From positions 40,828,440 to 40,888,439 of the forward strand of contig OX485807.1 of the NCBI GenBank assembly GCA_950295325.1: a DNA stretch of 60,000 nt. The letters are read 5' to 3'. The first letter of the stretch is position 1; each line of letters starts with the position of its first letter. Of this stretch, positions 12,261-25,165 are shown piece by piece. A program made the translations under genes and the position numbers. Below the pieces are notes generated by a model. The model saw only the letters and a program-made list of their open reading frames with translations, was not told the DNA's origin and did not search any database. The stretch is from Polytrichum commune. Its lineage: Eukaryota > Streptophyta > Polytrichopsida > Polytrichales > Polytrichaceae.

Positions 12261-13509
12261 AACATCTAAATCTTCAATCTTCAATCTCATCCAGTTCGTG
12301 CTGTGTCAAAGTTAAGGGCCTTCAGAAGTGGGAAGCAGGAAGCTGTTCCAAACATTTCAGTTTCTTGATATTGAGCTCAATCTTCATATAAACTACTGTT
12401 GCAATCTGCAATAGCAATTGGTACTAAAAATGCGTGGTTTTGCCGTCATTTCCATCACGAATCACCAAGCACATAAGAGCTGTACACTTCAAAGCATTAC
12501 AAATTGCAACTGATGTGCACAAGTACCAAGGAAGGTTGAAGGACTCTTCAAGAATCGCAACCCCACTTCTACCTTCCTCTTCATTAAGGGTTCAAAGGTG
12601 GGTGCATGAAAGAGCAGATAAATTTAAGTGGGTCAAAACATTCAACTCTAGACCATATTAACAAAACCCACCTTGAAGAGACTCCAAACTACCCTCCTAC
12701 ATATACACTTGAGCTCTATGACATGACATAATGCATAGACCTCAAATTTGCATAATTCTTGTCCAATATAATCATATCCAGAACATATTCTAGCAACACC
12801 TTGTAAGACTCTACCAAAAAAAGAAGCAACATGTGTAGACTCGTCATGAACCAGAGACCAAGACGTCTTCCAAGTAACATATTTCCTTTGATCATTATTA
12901 TTTTGAATTTAGCATGACACCCCAGCTCTAAGCTTTGCATCTTTGGCTCTGCACCCAACATTCAGCAACTCGGGCTTCTTGTGAGGCCTCAGTAGTTGTA
13001 AACTTACTTTCATGAAAGAAAGCACAAAGTCCTTTCTGAGAAAATGAATGGTTGACTAGGTAGGGTAGAGCACTGGCCCAAAGTGACAAATGTTGCCACT
13101 AACACCTTCTACCACAGTGATAGAAATGCTACGCCTGTACATGATGATGATGATGACTACAGCATCTATGAGGGTTGACTGTTAGATGATGAATGTTATG
13201 TGCAGACGGCTAAAGCTGCTGAGCTTAAACGGGGTCATTTTGACATTTTGTTTGTGAAACATTTAATGTTACACTAGTCAAGTCTGTAGTGTATCTCCTA
13301 TTGGGGAAGCAAAGGTGTCTGTAGATGCAGGAAGGGCCTGTTGGACATCCTTTGGCCTACGTGGCATTGGCTCACTGCACATAAACAGAATTAATGTGGT
13401 CAGAAATGCAAAGCAAGCTTTTAGCAAACTACTTTGACCATCTCGCCACCTCTTATCTATTAGAAGTCATCACAAACAAAGAATTTCTGAAAAATGGAGG
13501 GGCGTGTTG

Positions 13510-13832
13510 GTAAGTGGCAATACATGGAAACTTATAGCTCTGCACCGACTTGTCCTCGGATAAACTCGCAAATAGTACAAGATGATTAGCAAATCCAAAT
13601 CAAAGCCACAGCCATTTGCATATTATTCATACTCGTGGAATATCTTATCCATTATCAATGTAAAATTTATTTTTAGGTCTCCCACCCCCAAAGGTGAAAA
13701 TTCAAAAGCACATGGTCCAATCTCTTTGGAACACAGGTTTTTGGTGTCCTTTCTTTTACCCACATGTAACCACACACCACTCAAATATAGGTGTCCGATT
13801 AAGATAGTAACCAAATTATACCCAATTGAATA
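13510..13832 (+). repeat. Dispersed element, family R2
   Basis: The blocks follow the R2 order: CTCTGCACC, TACAAGATGATTAGCAAATCC, GGTCCAATCTCTTTGGA and CACTCAAATATAGGTGTCC. The central part differs from other copies. Confidence 0.55.
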
Positions 13833-14133
13833 ACTGGCAGAAAATTATCTTGAGAATCTGATTCCTTGAGTTAATGGTTCTGAGTCTGTTCAGCTCTAAA
13901 CAGACAAATCTTTCTACCAATCTGGACAATAAGCAACAAGAGACCTGCTCTTCCCCCAAAGATCAACCATAATTTTTCTAGACATTATACTACAGCACCA
14001 AGGGATCAACATGTCATCCGGGGCACAATCTCCAGACTCAAACAGAGGCTACATTCTCTAAAGTAGATAAATGTGATGCTTCAAACTATTGACAGCGGCA
14101 CCAGATAGTTGAGTACAACTAAACTGCTCCAAA

Positions 14134-17100
14134 TCACCTGAAAGATGGAGGTCCAGCACTCGAAGACATGGTCATGTCCCTTCGACATTCAGCCTGCATC
14201 ACATGAATTTGCTGAAGCCAGTTCTCCTGCAAGGTGATAGTTTTCTGTGGGTTAGAGATCCGATTACAATAACCAATATATACTTTAGTAGGCTTAAAAG
14301 AGAGGCATAATTCTGTTATTGGGACTGATCTCTTAAAATGGATGACCTCATGAATATTACTCTTGCAATACCAAGTGCACCATTACCTGATGGTCAACAG
14401 CTAATGTTATGCGGATATCTAGGTATCAATCAGGATACATGTATGGGTATAAAATATCTACCCGGCTGGTATCACATCCTTCAATACCAGTATTGATACC
14501 CACTTGAAATTTGCACATATACCATTGCAAAATTCCATGAGATCATCTCTATATCTTTGGTCATTTTACATAAATTTTCAATACCATGACCCACCTGGTA
14601 TCAATTTATAACTTCTCATTCAATACCACTACCCACTGGTAAAAAGCGATCCCTGCACCACACTGCTCTTAACCTTGCCTAGATGTGGATATTTTGTGTT
14701 TAAGGTACCAATGTAAGTTGGAAAGTCCCATGACAATCAACCAGAGGATGGGTAACTACAACTAGTTTTAGTTAGGTGGACTTACAAGTTTGTCTCCTTC
14801 AAGCGCAAGAGCCCTATCCATAGATTCCAAGACTCTCCTCCAACTATCCAAGTGTGGACCCCCATCCACTTGATTGATAGCAGATGGTGCACAACTTGGT
14901 GTAATTCCTCCACCAAATGTGCAAGGCAACAAAGGCACATCAAGGTCTAGCTCCCCTGAGAGAATAACACTGCTCACCCTGCGCTTGCTTCTCTTCAGTG
15001 CTGTATTAGAAAACAATCTAAATTTCGTCAGTCTCAAAGTGGTCTAAAAGCAATGCAAATTAAAATTACGACCATGAAACATGAAACTATTTATTAGTTT
15101 GAAATGTGTTGTCTTGAGTGCCACCCTTGGTTTCCTTCGTGTTTGCTAGATTACCGAAAGGTAAGCGGGTCTTAGACGGACACTTTTAGCTCTGCACCCA
15201 CCTCTTGTAGAATATGACACATGCATTTAGTACAAGATGATTAGCATATCCAACTTGTGCCTGTAGCCATTTTCCTCATAATTTTTGGAGCTCGAATAAT
15301 TATTTTATTCAGAAGATTCTCTCATTAAGTGATTATTTAGGGCCTCCCACCTGTGTTCTATTGAGCCCAGAATGGTTATCAAATTTTGAGCACGTAGTCT
15401 ATCTTTTAAACACATGTCTTTCTGGATTCCATTCTTAAATCCACACCTTACCACACATCACTAATGTACATTGCCAAAGAGCATGCGATAGACATAGAAA
15501 ACATGTATTGGAGTTTTGTATCCTGTGGAAACCCAGTTCCCTCCTTTGAAGCATTCAAGCTTAGAATCAGCAAGGATCTAGTCTTAGTTGAAGGGGATTT
15601 TATGACCAAAGCAAGCAAACATAGAAAATATGCACAACAGTGGGATAAGAAGTACTGACCAGCAAGACGACCTTTCACGTCTAGGCTTAGGAGCTCCAGC
15701 CAGCACGTTGCCACATTAGCAGCTGCATCCTCAAATGGACTGAGTTAGTTTCGTAACTGCAACCTATAATGATTTACGATAATTTCTAAAAGTTATCCAC
15801 CAAAAGGGGTTGTGATACATAGAATACTTGAAAGACATGACCAGCTTCCTCAATTTAGTTGTCCTGCCACACAGAGTTAGCTTCGATGATGCCATTTTTT
15901 TGAGTATTGAACCATTTCTATGTTTACTGCATTTCCTAAACATAGTGTGGACATCTACTCGAAAAATTAATGGAACTCTGTATTACATGTTTCAGGAAGG
16001 CATGGTTGTGGAATAGTCAGTCGACCTGCTACTGAAACCAAAAATCTGGAGTCCTGTGGTTGCGGCAACACAGCATCATTTACATGCCTAACAGAAGAAG
16101 CGACATCACCACATGCTGAAGTGAAATCAAATGCATATGTACTGTCATCCTCCTCCATATCTTCTTGCTTACAATGAATAAGTTCATCTAGACAAGATTC
16201 CCTCCCAGAAGTTGAAGCAAAATCAGGTTCCTGCTTGAGATCAACGAGCAGTGGCACATGCAACCTTTGGCCTGTGGGAATCTCAGTCCAATTATTCTTG
16301 AAAGGTTCTGTAGGTGGGATGGAACTGTGTTGTTGTGGGTTACATGTATGCTGCCCTCCACCCTTTTGAAAGCGTACAAAACCAGAAGCTCTACTATCAT
16401 TTGTTTTAAGAACACCCAGCAGGTCTGTATGTTTCCGCATATCCGTCAAAATATCTACATGCTCATCATGACTATCTGCTTCGCTCTGCAAAACACCACA
16501 TGGTCGCTCCGGCGTGGTATCACAAACTTCTGGATGCAATCCAGGATTTATTGTCTCTTCTTTCAGATTCTCCGTTGTTTCTTGAGTTTGCGGGCTACTA
16601 TATTCATGGTTTGAATTATGATGTTGTAGCTGCTCTTCTAAATGAACTGGAAATTCACTAGTGTCTGTTTCACAACTTGAGCTGTCGATTGCGGGAACGC
16701 TGGAAAGATAATAATCCTTCTGTGGGACTTCCCCAACGACAGCACCCAATAATGCATGAATGTGACTCCGTGTTCGCATTTGTTCTCTCATGATCCCTGG
16801 TTTCAGATCTCCAAGTAGTCCACTAGGTTCCACCAGGCGAGTGTACTTTGTTGACAGCTTCATATCGCCTTTGCCTTGTTTGGAAACTCGCTTAATGCGC
16901 TTCTGCCTTGGTGGCAGGGGAGGAATGGAGCCTGCAATGCCAATAATGGAATTAGATTACATATCTAGACATAGACAAACACCTACAGACACAGGAACTA
17001 AGTTTCCAGGTAAATTCTTATCAATGATGTGCTGTCACTAGATGATGAATCTTCCTCTCAGCAAGCACACAAGGTTTGCGCAACATGATTGCAGGTTATT

Positions 17101-18752
17101 GTGTTAGTTGCAAAAAATCTGCCTTGGGTTCCACCATTGACTCACAAAGCCTCCAGACTTGCGACAAATCTACAAGGCTAATTTGAAGATCACCATGACA
17201 GCTGTTAGTTCAAGTTTTCCAACTTGCTTGTATGGAAACTGCACCCAGCATACATGTTTGGCACTCGTATCACTAGATCATTTAGCGCGTCATCATGAGA
17301 CGTATTTCCACTATTTTAGATTGTCATGACCAGTCATAACATATGATTGACCATCTGGAAAAGGTTCGCTGCATGTTATCTAATTTGAGTTGCACAAAAT
17401 CTGCCTTGGGTTCTAGCATTGACTACTCAAAGCCTCCGGACTTGCAACAAATTTACAAGGCTAATTCAAAGATCACCGTGACAGCTGTTAGTTTAAGTTT
17501 TCTAGGATACTTCTATAGCAACTGCACCCACCACACATATTCAGGCGATGGATTCATATCACTGGATCACCTGGTAGATAATCATGGAATGTTTTTCAGC
17601 TATTTTAGATTTCAGACATATGATTGACCTGGCTTGAATTCCACCATTGACTACCTATTTGCAAAAAATCTATACGGTAATTTGAATCACCATGACAACT
17701 ATTTGTTCAAGTTTTCTAGGCTTATTATACAACAACTGCACCTTAACATACATATTTGGGCATTGGATTCATATCTCTGGATCACCTGGCACATTATAAT
17801 TGAATGCCATTTGAGATTTCAGCCCTCGCATAAAATTACCTGGAAAAGATCATATGCATGAAATAGATGGAATATAAAGGAGGGCATGAGCAGAAGAATA
17901 CCATCAGCAGCATAGCCAAGCATCTTGCGCTTGGTTCCAGGACTCAAAGTCGAGATTCTTGAGGTAAGGCTCCCACCTCGGTCCCCTTTATTCTCCTTAC
18001 ATTCCATGTATATGACCCTGGAGGTTTGTTGTTGCACTGGATGTGGTGGAGTAGCCACATGATGGTGGCGCTTCTTCGGCGGAGGTAGAATAGATTTGTT
18101 CAGTGCAGACCACGAAGACGGTTGTCGGTTAGTTTCCACATGATGTTGATGATTAGTCATTCGGTTCGGGTCAATGGCTGAAAGAGTGCCCATGCTGCTT
18201 CTTGAATCCGAATCCGCTACTTCTTGTAGCTGTCTTCCTGTCCGCACTCCTCCTCCTTCCTTGTAGGGATTATTATTGGACCCTGGAGCCATTGCCATGG
18301 CTGGTTCACATTTACAATCACAATGACCTATCCATGCTTCGTTTGCAGGCAGATGTATGGCTGTCACATACACTACTTGAAAATCTTAACCTTCGCTTGG
18401 AAAGCTTATGATAATTTTGGCATTGCTTCCAGAAGAGGGAAAGTCGTAGCATATAGCCAAGATGTGCCAAGGCTACAACATGATGATAAATGACAAATAC
18501 TACCTCGGAGTTTGAATGGTTGCGGTTCTGTGACTTCTTTCAGCATGTGCCTGTACAACTCTTCGAGCCATTTGCTGCCATTCAAGAGTCAAGCTCCAGA
18601 GTGGGGAAGGAAGTATGACCAAATGGTCACGGTATCCAAGAATTGGATATTGATGACGTAGGTGACTATAGACACTCATCGTACGCACTTGAAGCTGCTA
18701 GGTGGTCAGTTGCATAGTTCTGTCCAAAAATGGCTGCTGATGGTGGCTGACC
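14134..18752 (-). CDS. Uncharacterised multi-exon plant protein (5' end unresolved)
   Basis: I do not recognise the family. Exons linked by GT-AG sites and matching phase are 18752-18685, 18574-18504, an exon from about 18310 to 17902, 16931-16026, 15722-15660, 15000-14786 and 14226-14134 (stop TGA at 14136-14134). The long exon encodes about 301 residues: a basic start (PPLPPRQKRIKRVSKQGKGD), then KLSTKYTRLVEPSGLLGDLK, then an acidic Ser/Glu-rich stretch. The last three exons give a compact C-terminus with NVATCWLELLSLDVKGRL, LKRSKRRVSS, a Trp/Met segment (SWRRVLESMDRAL) and ENWLQQIHVMQAECRRD, which is likely helical. Basic clusters suggest a nuclear protein; this is inference. The first two exons are short and their joins less sure. 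One alternative start is the ATG at about 18297 in the 17902 exon. Introns hold R2 and three tandem repeats. Confidence 0.6.
15158..15470 (+). repeat. Dispersed element, family R2, in an intron
   Basis: This copy starts GGTAAGCGGGTCTTAGACGG, then CTCTGCACCCACCTCTTGTA and TTTGAGCACGTAGTCTATC. It lies in the intron between exons 15722-15660 and 15000-14786 of the uncharacterised gene. Confidence 0.6.
17105..17825 (+). repeat. Three diverged tandem copies in an intron
   Basis: The intron between exons ending at 17902 and starting at 16931 is mostly three direct copies: about 17105-17345, 17385-17627 and 17630-17825. Shared blocks are CTGCCTTGGGTTC, CATTGACT, AAGATCACCATGACAGCTGT, AACTGCACCC and TATCACTGGATCACCTGG. 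The third copy lacks some internal sequence. Copies differ at many sites, so the duplications are not very recent. Confidence 0.8.
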
Positions 18753-20504
18753 CTACAAGAAAACAGCAATACTTCAATGAAATTGATCTTAAAGTCCAGA
18801 AAGCCAAAAGACTCATGGGACTAGAACTATAACAAGGTAGGGTCAAAAGGGCTAATTCACTAGAGTGCAAGTGCAGTGGCCGCTGTGAGATATCGGTTAA
18901 TATCAACCTCCTGATCCAGTCGGTAGAAAGACTTGAGACTCTCTAGCACTACATTCTGAAGTAGGGAAGGTAACCTATCTCTAATGGAACTGGAGAGGGG
19001 ACATTCCAACACTCAGTAAGTGAGCCCCACCTTCAACCACATTACAAGAGCAAGAATGGGATAATCGTTTTATCTCTAGGGATTGGCATAGCATGAGATA
19101 ATGGTGACCTAGTTGTTCTAAAGATTTGAGACCCTCCGATAGAGACCAGAAACACAGGTGCAGAGATATGGCAATATCATCATGTGCAAATGTGTGACAT
19201 CATCAACAAACAGAGGGAATCCACCTTCCCAGAAACATGAGCTGAAATTTGAATTGCAAGGGTGGGAACTTGGAAGTGGCAGTCACGCCAGATCTTGCTC
19301 GCAATTTTGAATTTCCTTCAGGATCGGAAGAGAGCAAAGATGAGGAATGGCTGACAAGATGGTCCCACGAATGGTGTACCCACCTTTGCAACAAAAAAAC
19401 GACGTTACTCTCTAGATCCTCACAACATGAGGTTCTCTGTGAATCCCTCAAACAAACATCCGCCATATCCAACACCACTTCATCGTCTGCAACCTCCACA
19501 AGAATCCTCCCAGGAATTCCACAAAAATCCTTCCGGTAACAGAGCTTACTCCTGAACCCACATTCTTTGGTAGCACATTCCCACCACCATCACCCAACCT
19601 TCAAATTCAGAAACAAATTGTCTCTACACCTCAAGAATGATAAACTAACCTCATCATCATTACTCAAAACTCTGCATTTCGTCACCAAACCATCACCACC
19701 ACAGAAAGATTCCCCTTCCAGACCTTAGTAACCCAAATTCTCCCACTCACCTTCCCACACCTCAACAACCCTTACCCCAAAAAACATCATGCCTGCATCA
19801 AATTCTCTCTTTGTTGCAGCTCAATGAGCAATAACCTCATATCAACCACTCCTGATGCTTACAGAAACCTATCACCACCAGCATGAGCTAACCTCCAAAG
19901 ATTCCCAGTCCTAATCTTCGGAGACAAATTCCACACCCAGACACATAACCCAGAACCGAAAAAGCGGCAGATTTCAAAGCGCGCGATTCCAGCTCCCTTC
20001 ATGGAATTGTACAAGGGACTTAAAACCCATTTCAACATTTCGATTAGGGCATGGATCACTGTAAAGAAGAAGAAAATAAAAGATGACGAAGTTGGGCCCG
20101 GCACCAGGGCCGGCTATAAAAGCCCACAAGCAAATTTGAATTCCACGCTGACAGGGAGGCCGGAGCTTGAAGGCCGTCGATCTAGGGTCGAAGACACGAC
20201 CTCACCGTCCGATCTACTCCACCTTGGACATCAAATTAGGCGGAGGCGTCGCCATCTGTGAAGTTTGAAATGTGAATCCTGGGCGGGGAGGTCGGTCGGT
20301 ATCTGGGTGGGTAGGTAGGTAGCCAATCTGGTAGGTATGTAGGGAGGTACCTGCTGCGACAGGTGCCCGGTCTGAACGCGACTTGGTAGGTAGGTACGTA
20401 GGGTCACAAAGAAAGGCAATGACTCCTTCCGCGGGCTCCCCTTGTGCTAAAAATGTCTTGAGATTATTGTGGCTGAGATTGTATCTTCACCCAGCCTCCT
20501 TAGA

Positions 20505-20752
20505 GTAGGTGGGTCTTAAATGGTTACTTTATTCCGACTAGCCCACTAGTCCTAGGATATGAAACACGCTTATACTAGAGCATAACATTATTAAGCGGTG
20601 TGCGTTCGTTCAGGTGGGCAATTACAATATAATCACATGATGCTTGAATGTGAGTCTTCTTGCAATGGGTTGGGGCATCCCTTGGCTATATTCTCAAGGC
20701 CCACATGAACAAACACGCACACTGCTTAACAATGTTAAGAGGGTGCTCTAGG
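20505..20752 (+). mobile_element. R2 fragment carrying a nested small TIR element
   Basis: The left part (20505-20572, TAGGTGGGTCTTAAATGGTTAC) matches the start of R2. At 20574-20752 sits a 179 bp element with inverted ends of nearly 40 bp: CTAGAGCATAACATTATTAA at the left and the reverse complement of CTAGAGCACCCTCTTAACAT at the right, both continuing through AAGC(G/A)GTGTGCG. It appears to have inserted into the R2 copy, but the remainder of R2 is not obvious on the far side. Confidence 0.6.
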
Positions 20753-21269
20753 TGTGTGAAAACATTATCGTATGTAATACAGCATTTGACATGGCATCGT
20801 AGTTTTTAGACTGACCTAAGTGGTATATATATATATATATATATGAAAACAAGGGGCTTGATATGAAGAGAGCATAACACTGGTGGCAATCCTCGTCTCT
20901 AAGGGCTTCTCAAAAGAGGGTTGATGCCTCTGCCCCCCCCCCCAACACACAGACACACAGACACACACAACAACAACAACAACAACAAAAAAACTCTTTG
21001 AAGGCCACTTGTCCACAAAACCCATATTGAGTGCACCTCACGTCAACGTCAATGACATATGTGTTCACTTCAACTTGGCATATAAGTAATTGTTTGGAAT
21101 TTTATTACCACGGGAAATTGTCATGAAAGCATGTAATGAATTCCTCGTTACTATTTACGTGTTATATCTTTTGTGACTTACCATTTGAAATGGACTATGT
21201 CGTTTTTAAATTGAAGGTTCACAAGTATATATACACATTTAAATTAATTAAGCGCGATCAGAATAAAAA

Positions 21270-21346
21270 ACCCAAAACCTTTAACCCTAAATTAAGGGCC
21301 CTAAACCCTGAATGCTAAATCCTACCTCGAGGGCCTTAAACCCTAA
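21270..21346 (+). repeat. Degenerate telomere-like repeat (CCCTAAA)n
   Basis: Words such as TTTAACCCTAAATT, GGCCCTAAACCCTG and TTAAACCCTAACCCTAC repeat over about 75 bp. CCCTAAA is the common plant telomere unit. The tract is short and degenerate, so it is an interstitial relic or chance expansion of a telo-box. Confidence 0.5.
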
Positions 21347-23444
21347 CCCTACATGCTTAATTAATTCTAATTAGCTTAATTGAGCATTCATTACATATTT
21401 AAAAATAAATTAGTGGAAAAATCCACAAGTAATCATCCACTTTTAAAAAACCACGCAAAGGCAATTTATAAACAACAAGTGAATTAGCCTAAGACTTTAA
21501 CTTCAATTGTGAAATGACAAAGGCCTTTTCAAATGGTAAAAGTCGAAAAATCTATGGACAAACAATGGTTTGGACATGCTAAACTTCACGTAAAATAAGT
21601 ACAAGAGGATGAATCAAACTAAACCCCTCCACAAAGTACGCATGTTTATCATCCGCCTCTTAGACAACAACAATTTTGATGGAGGAAAAGTTTGTAAGTT
21701 GTATGACACTATTGCCTCTAGTGATATGCTCTCTTTAAAAAGTGCTAGTGGAAGCAAAGTCACGGGCTCGTCCCACCTACAACATGGTTCAAATGCATTT
21801 CAAATCCTTATCATTTGTCAACCCTTGAACCTTGTTCCATCCCTCAAAATTTAAGTGACCAAGGATCTCTCTCTCTTACTTTTATACGTTTAATAAAATG
21901 CCGAAGATGAATGATCAAAAGGTTCTTGAAGATACTCCATCTTTCAAGAACTTCAAAATTAAGTTGATATAGCTTTCTACAATAATCTCCTACTTAAGTA
22001 CGCACATGTTTAAGTGCGCAAAATGTATGACAAAAATCATGGTTCATATTTTATTGTTTGAACATGTCATGCAGAGTCATTTGTGTGTGAATACAATGTT
22101 TATTTACGCTTGACATTCATCGTCAATTTGTTAATATTTTGTTGAAACGTCTTAAACGATCGTCACAATTCATCATACATTTGTCCAATTTCCGTTTGAA
22201 CATCGAAGCAAAGCAATTGGTCGTCGATGCCAAGGACAGTAGAGCTTCAAAGACTCTATTTGTCTCAATAGGTTGTATTTCATCATCGATAGGTGGTTCT
22301 TCTTCAATTCACATTGTTTTCATAACTTTCCAGATGGCATCTTCACTGACTTCATACCCCCGCCCCAACGCATGTATGCTTGTGCATTCAACTTACTTAA
22401 CTTTGCAATGATTTCACATCATTGGGCTTTGGTCAAGTAGGTTGCCTCAAGTTTCATCCGTTTCCCGTTGCAATTCATTGAATTGCAGGGTCTAGAAAGT
22501 GATTTGAATAAAGTACACACCTACCAACTAAATGCGCACCAATGACTCCAGTTCAAAAGTGTGTACTTAAGCGGGAGATTATTGTATAAGCTACCATAAA
22601 CGAAGCACATACAATGCTTGTATGCGGACACAAAACACACGCATTTAGCTTGAAGGAAGTGAGTGGTCAAGGATTGAACAATTCCATCTGCAATGGTGAA
22701 GGGCAAGGTCATTGACAAAGGTGATGAAAGGTAACTCAATGGAATTTAGCCCACATAAGAAGTCTACCAATATATATATATATATATATATATATCCATG
22801 GATGCTAATATTAGTATGCAAAAGCGCAATATTATAACAACTGTATGATGTATTCTATGTTGACATCGATCACAAGTATGTGTATCCATGGACACCTTGT
22901 GTGCATTCCACTGAGGTAGTTGAGCCTAAAAGCAGCACTTTCAAGAACTTATGCTATTTCATGCAAGTTAAATAACTTGGATTTTCAATTGAAAATTTCT
23001 TAGATTTGCAAAACTATAACTTAGAGGGTTAGGCAACCTACTAAAGTTGTTTAAAGAAATGAGCCTTTCACTATCCACCAAGGGGGTTCACCGAAATTGG
23101 ATTACTAGGTGAGAATCACCACAAATCAACTTTATTATAGTTGAAAGTCTTTCATTAAATAAAGGTGTTGTCCCCCTTTTGTGAATCACTTCTTACACCA
23201 CCTTGTTGAGCGAATAGATCCCGAATTAGCCATTGTGACTGGCTAAAGTAGGTGTTTTTCTTAAAGCATTCTTGCATCCTTCTTAGTGCACCACCACTAT
23301 GAATGGCCAAAGTGTTGCTATTTTGTACGTAGTGCCACTTATGATTAATAACTTTAACAGTGACTTACTTGATGACACCATTGCACTCACTTGTTGACAA
23401 CTAAAGGATGAAATATAAATGTCACTAGAAGGAAGGTGTTATTT

Positions 23445-25050
23445 TGACCCTTAAACTTCCCAAGGCTATGAATGGGTTGTTTTGAGTGCATTTCATTCAA
23501 TGTTGTTTGTGGAATTTTCATGGACAAGTTTGAGGTTAAAGTGGGATATATCTGAAGGATCTTGTAACATTGGAGATTATCTATTTGCAAGGGGAAATCA
23601 GGGTATGAAACACCATCTAAAATTTTCAAATTATAACATTTGAAGGAAGGGGTGCACATTAAATTATTATGTTTTACTTCCAATAATGGACCTTTGACCA
23701 ATCAAATTTACATAGAAAATGAGTGGAATATTTGTGTGATCCACTAGATGAGAACAACCCAATAGTTGAGCACTTCCACGAATTCTCAAGCCAATTTGGG
23801 CAAGCCACAATGATCTAGCCACCTTGTAATTGGATTATGTAGTTTGTCCCATATTTTTGGCTACGTAATTGCAAATAATTCCTTAAAACTCAAAGAGTGT
23901 CCAAAAGTTAAGTTGAGTGGTTGATGTGAGCACGGAGGACATGCTCACATGAACATAAAAATAAAAATAAAAAACTTCATAAAAATAAAAAATAAAAAAT
24001 AGCATCATTGATCTTAAGGCAAAGTCTGCATCAGAGTGGCAACCATTGGTGGGAGTGAATATCCTCCCATGAGCTTACAACGTAACAAAAAACATGGCAA
24101 TTTCCCATTTTAACATTTTTTTTTGCACATTTTAATCATCTCGAAATTGCATGGGTTGGGTGTCTATGGGTAGACATCCTACACTACTACAATGAGTGTT
24201 AAGGTAAGTAGTGAATTAGCTCTTAAGTCCCCCAAGCAACCCATTTTGGGTTGATGGATAATTTCATCTCTACACTAACCCGACCTGACTCATTCATCTG
24301 TAATCAAACTAACTATAGACATCAAGCCAACATGTATATCTACTTGTAGACACGTGAGCCGTGCAATTTGGAGATGATTATAATGTGGAAAAAGAAATGT
24401 CAAAGTGAGGAGTGGTTATGTTCTTGTTGTGTTGAGAGCTTATGTGAGGGTGTTGACTCCAATCAATGGTTGTCACTCCAATGCAAACTTGTATGAACAT
24501 CAACGATGCTTACTTTGGTAAAAGTAAAAATATCTTTTGATGTTCATGTGAGAATGGTCTTTATGCTCGCATCAACTATTCAATTCAACATTTGGACACA
24601 CTATGATTGTTAAGAATGTTTGCATATATGTCATTGGAATTATGGAACAATTTGCATATTCCAAATGCAAGGTGACTGGCTTATTGTGATTTGCACATTT
24701 TGGCATGAGAATTTGTGGAGTTGCTTAACTATTGAGTTGTTCCCATCTAGTGGATCACACACATATTATGCTCATTTCTAGGTGAATTTGATTGGTCAAA
24801 GATCTTTTTTGGGTGTTAAAATATAACATATTCTTGTGCATCCCTTCCTTCAATTGTTATAATTTAAAAATCCAAAGGGTTATTCATGCCCATTCCCCCC
24901 CCCCACCCAAAATAGCTCATCTCCCATGTTTCAGGATCCTATGGATAAATCCCAATTCCACCTCAAAACCTGCCCTTGAAAATTCCACAACCAACATTGA
25001 GTGAAATGCACTCAAACAACCCTTTCATAGGCATGGGAAGTTAGGGGTTG
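23445..25050. mobile_element. Large foldback element (1.6 kb near-palindrome)
   Basis: The arms 23445-24190 and 24320-25050 are reverse complements of each other along their length with many small differences; the loop is about 130 bp. Matching landmarks include TGGATCACACACATATT on the right against AATATTTGTGTGATCCA on the left, CATTTCATTCAATGTTG against its complement, and TTCATGTGAGAATG against CATGCTCACATGAACA. Each arm carries a related outward-reading short frame (minus 23387-23701, plus 24792-25004). No transposase is seen. Structure suggests a foldback DNA element; an inverted duplication of another repeat is the alternative. Confidence 0.75.
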
Positions 25051-25077
25051 AGGTAGATGTGGCTTAGATGGATAGAC

Positions 25078-25165
25078 TACTCTCTCTGCACCCACTTCTC
25101 ATAGGATGCGAAACACACAATCGGTGCACATATGAATGTCTTATTCATCATCAAAGTGAAGATTA
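25078..25165 (+). repeat. R2 fragment
   Basis: The stretch CTGCACCCACTTCTCATAGG followed by CGAAACACACAATCGGTGCA and TTATTCATCATCAAAGTGAA matches the first third of R2, with an internal deletion. It lies just outside the foldback element. Confidence 0.55.

Larger units (their letters stand above)
11465..14133. other. Intergenic with dispersed repeats
   Basis: No gene is supported. The stretch 11990-12260 belongs to the R5 repeat family, and 13510-13832 is an R2 copy. A short (ATG)n-like run, ATGATGATGATGATG, lies near 13140. Minus frames at 11964-12290 and 12716-12961 are free of recognisable motifs. Confidence 0.45.
18753..23444. other. Intergenic, likely includes 5' leader of the unknown gene
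   Basis: No complete gene is supported. The stretch 19500-19900 is CA-rich on the plus strand and could be leader or intron of the minus-strand gene. GGTAG-type short repeats run 20281-20400. A (TA)n tract lies at 20824-20844, a C run and (CA)n with (CAA)n at 20932-20990, and an (AT)n tract at 22770-22794. Telomere-like words occur at 21270-21346. Short plus frames at 21609-21854 and 22139-22411 show no motif. Confidence 0.4.

Noticed and set aside
18500-18688. 62-codon minus frame overlapping two proposed exons of the unknown gene
   Set aside because: It ends in a phase that cannot join the next exon; the other frame (ELYRHMLKEV) does join, so I used that one.
20113-20119. TATAAAA on the plus strand in a GC-rich setting
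   Set aside because: It looks like a TATA box, but no plus-strand coding exon follows for over 5 kb; only an unsupported 86-codon frame lies next to it.
20824-20990. TA, C, CA and CAA runs
   Set aside because: Ordinary microsatellites; no sign of function.
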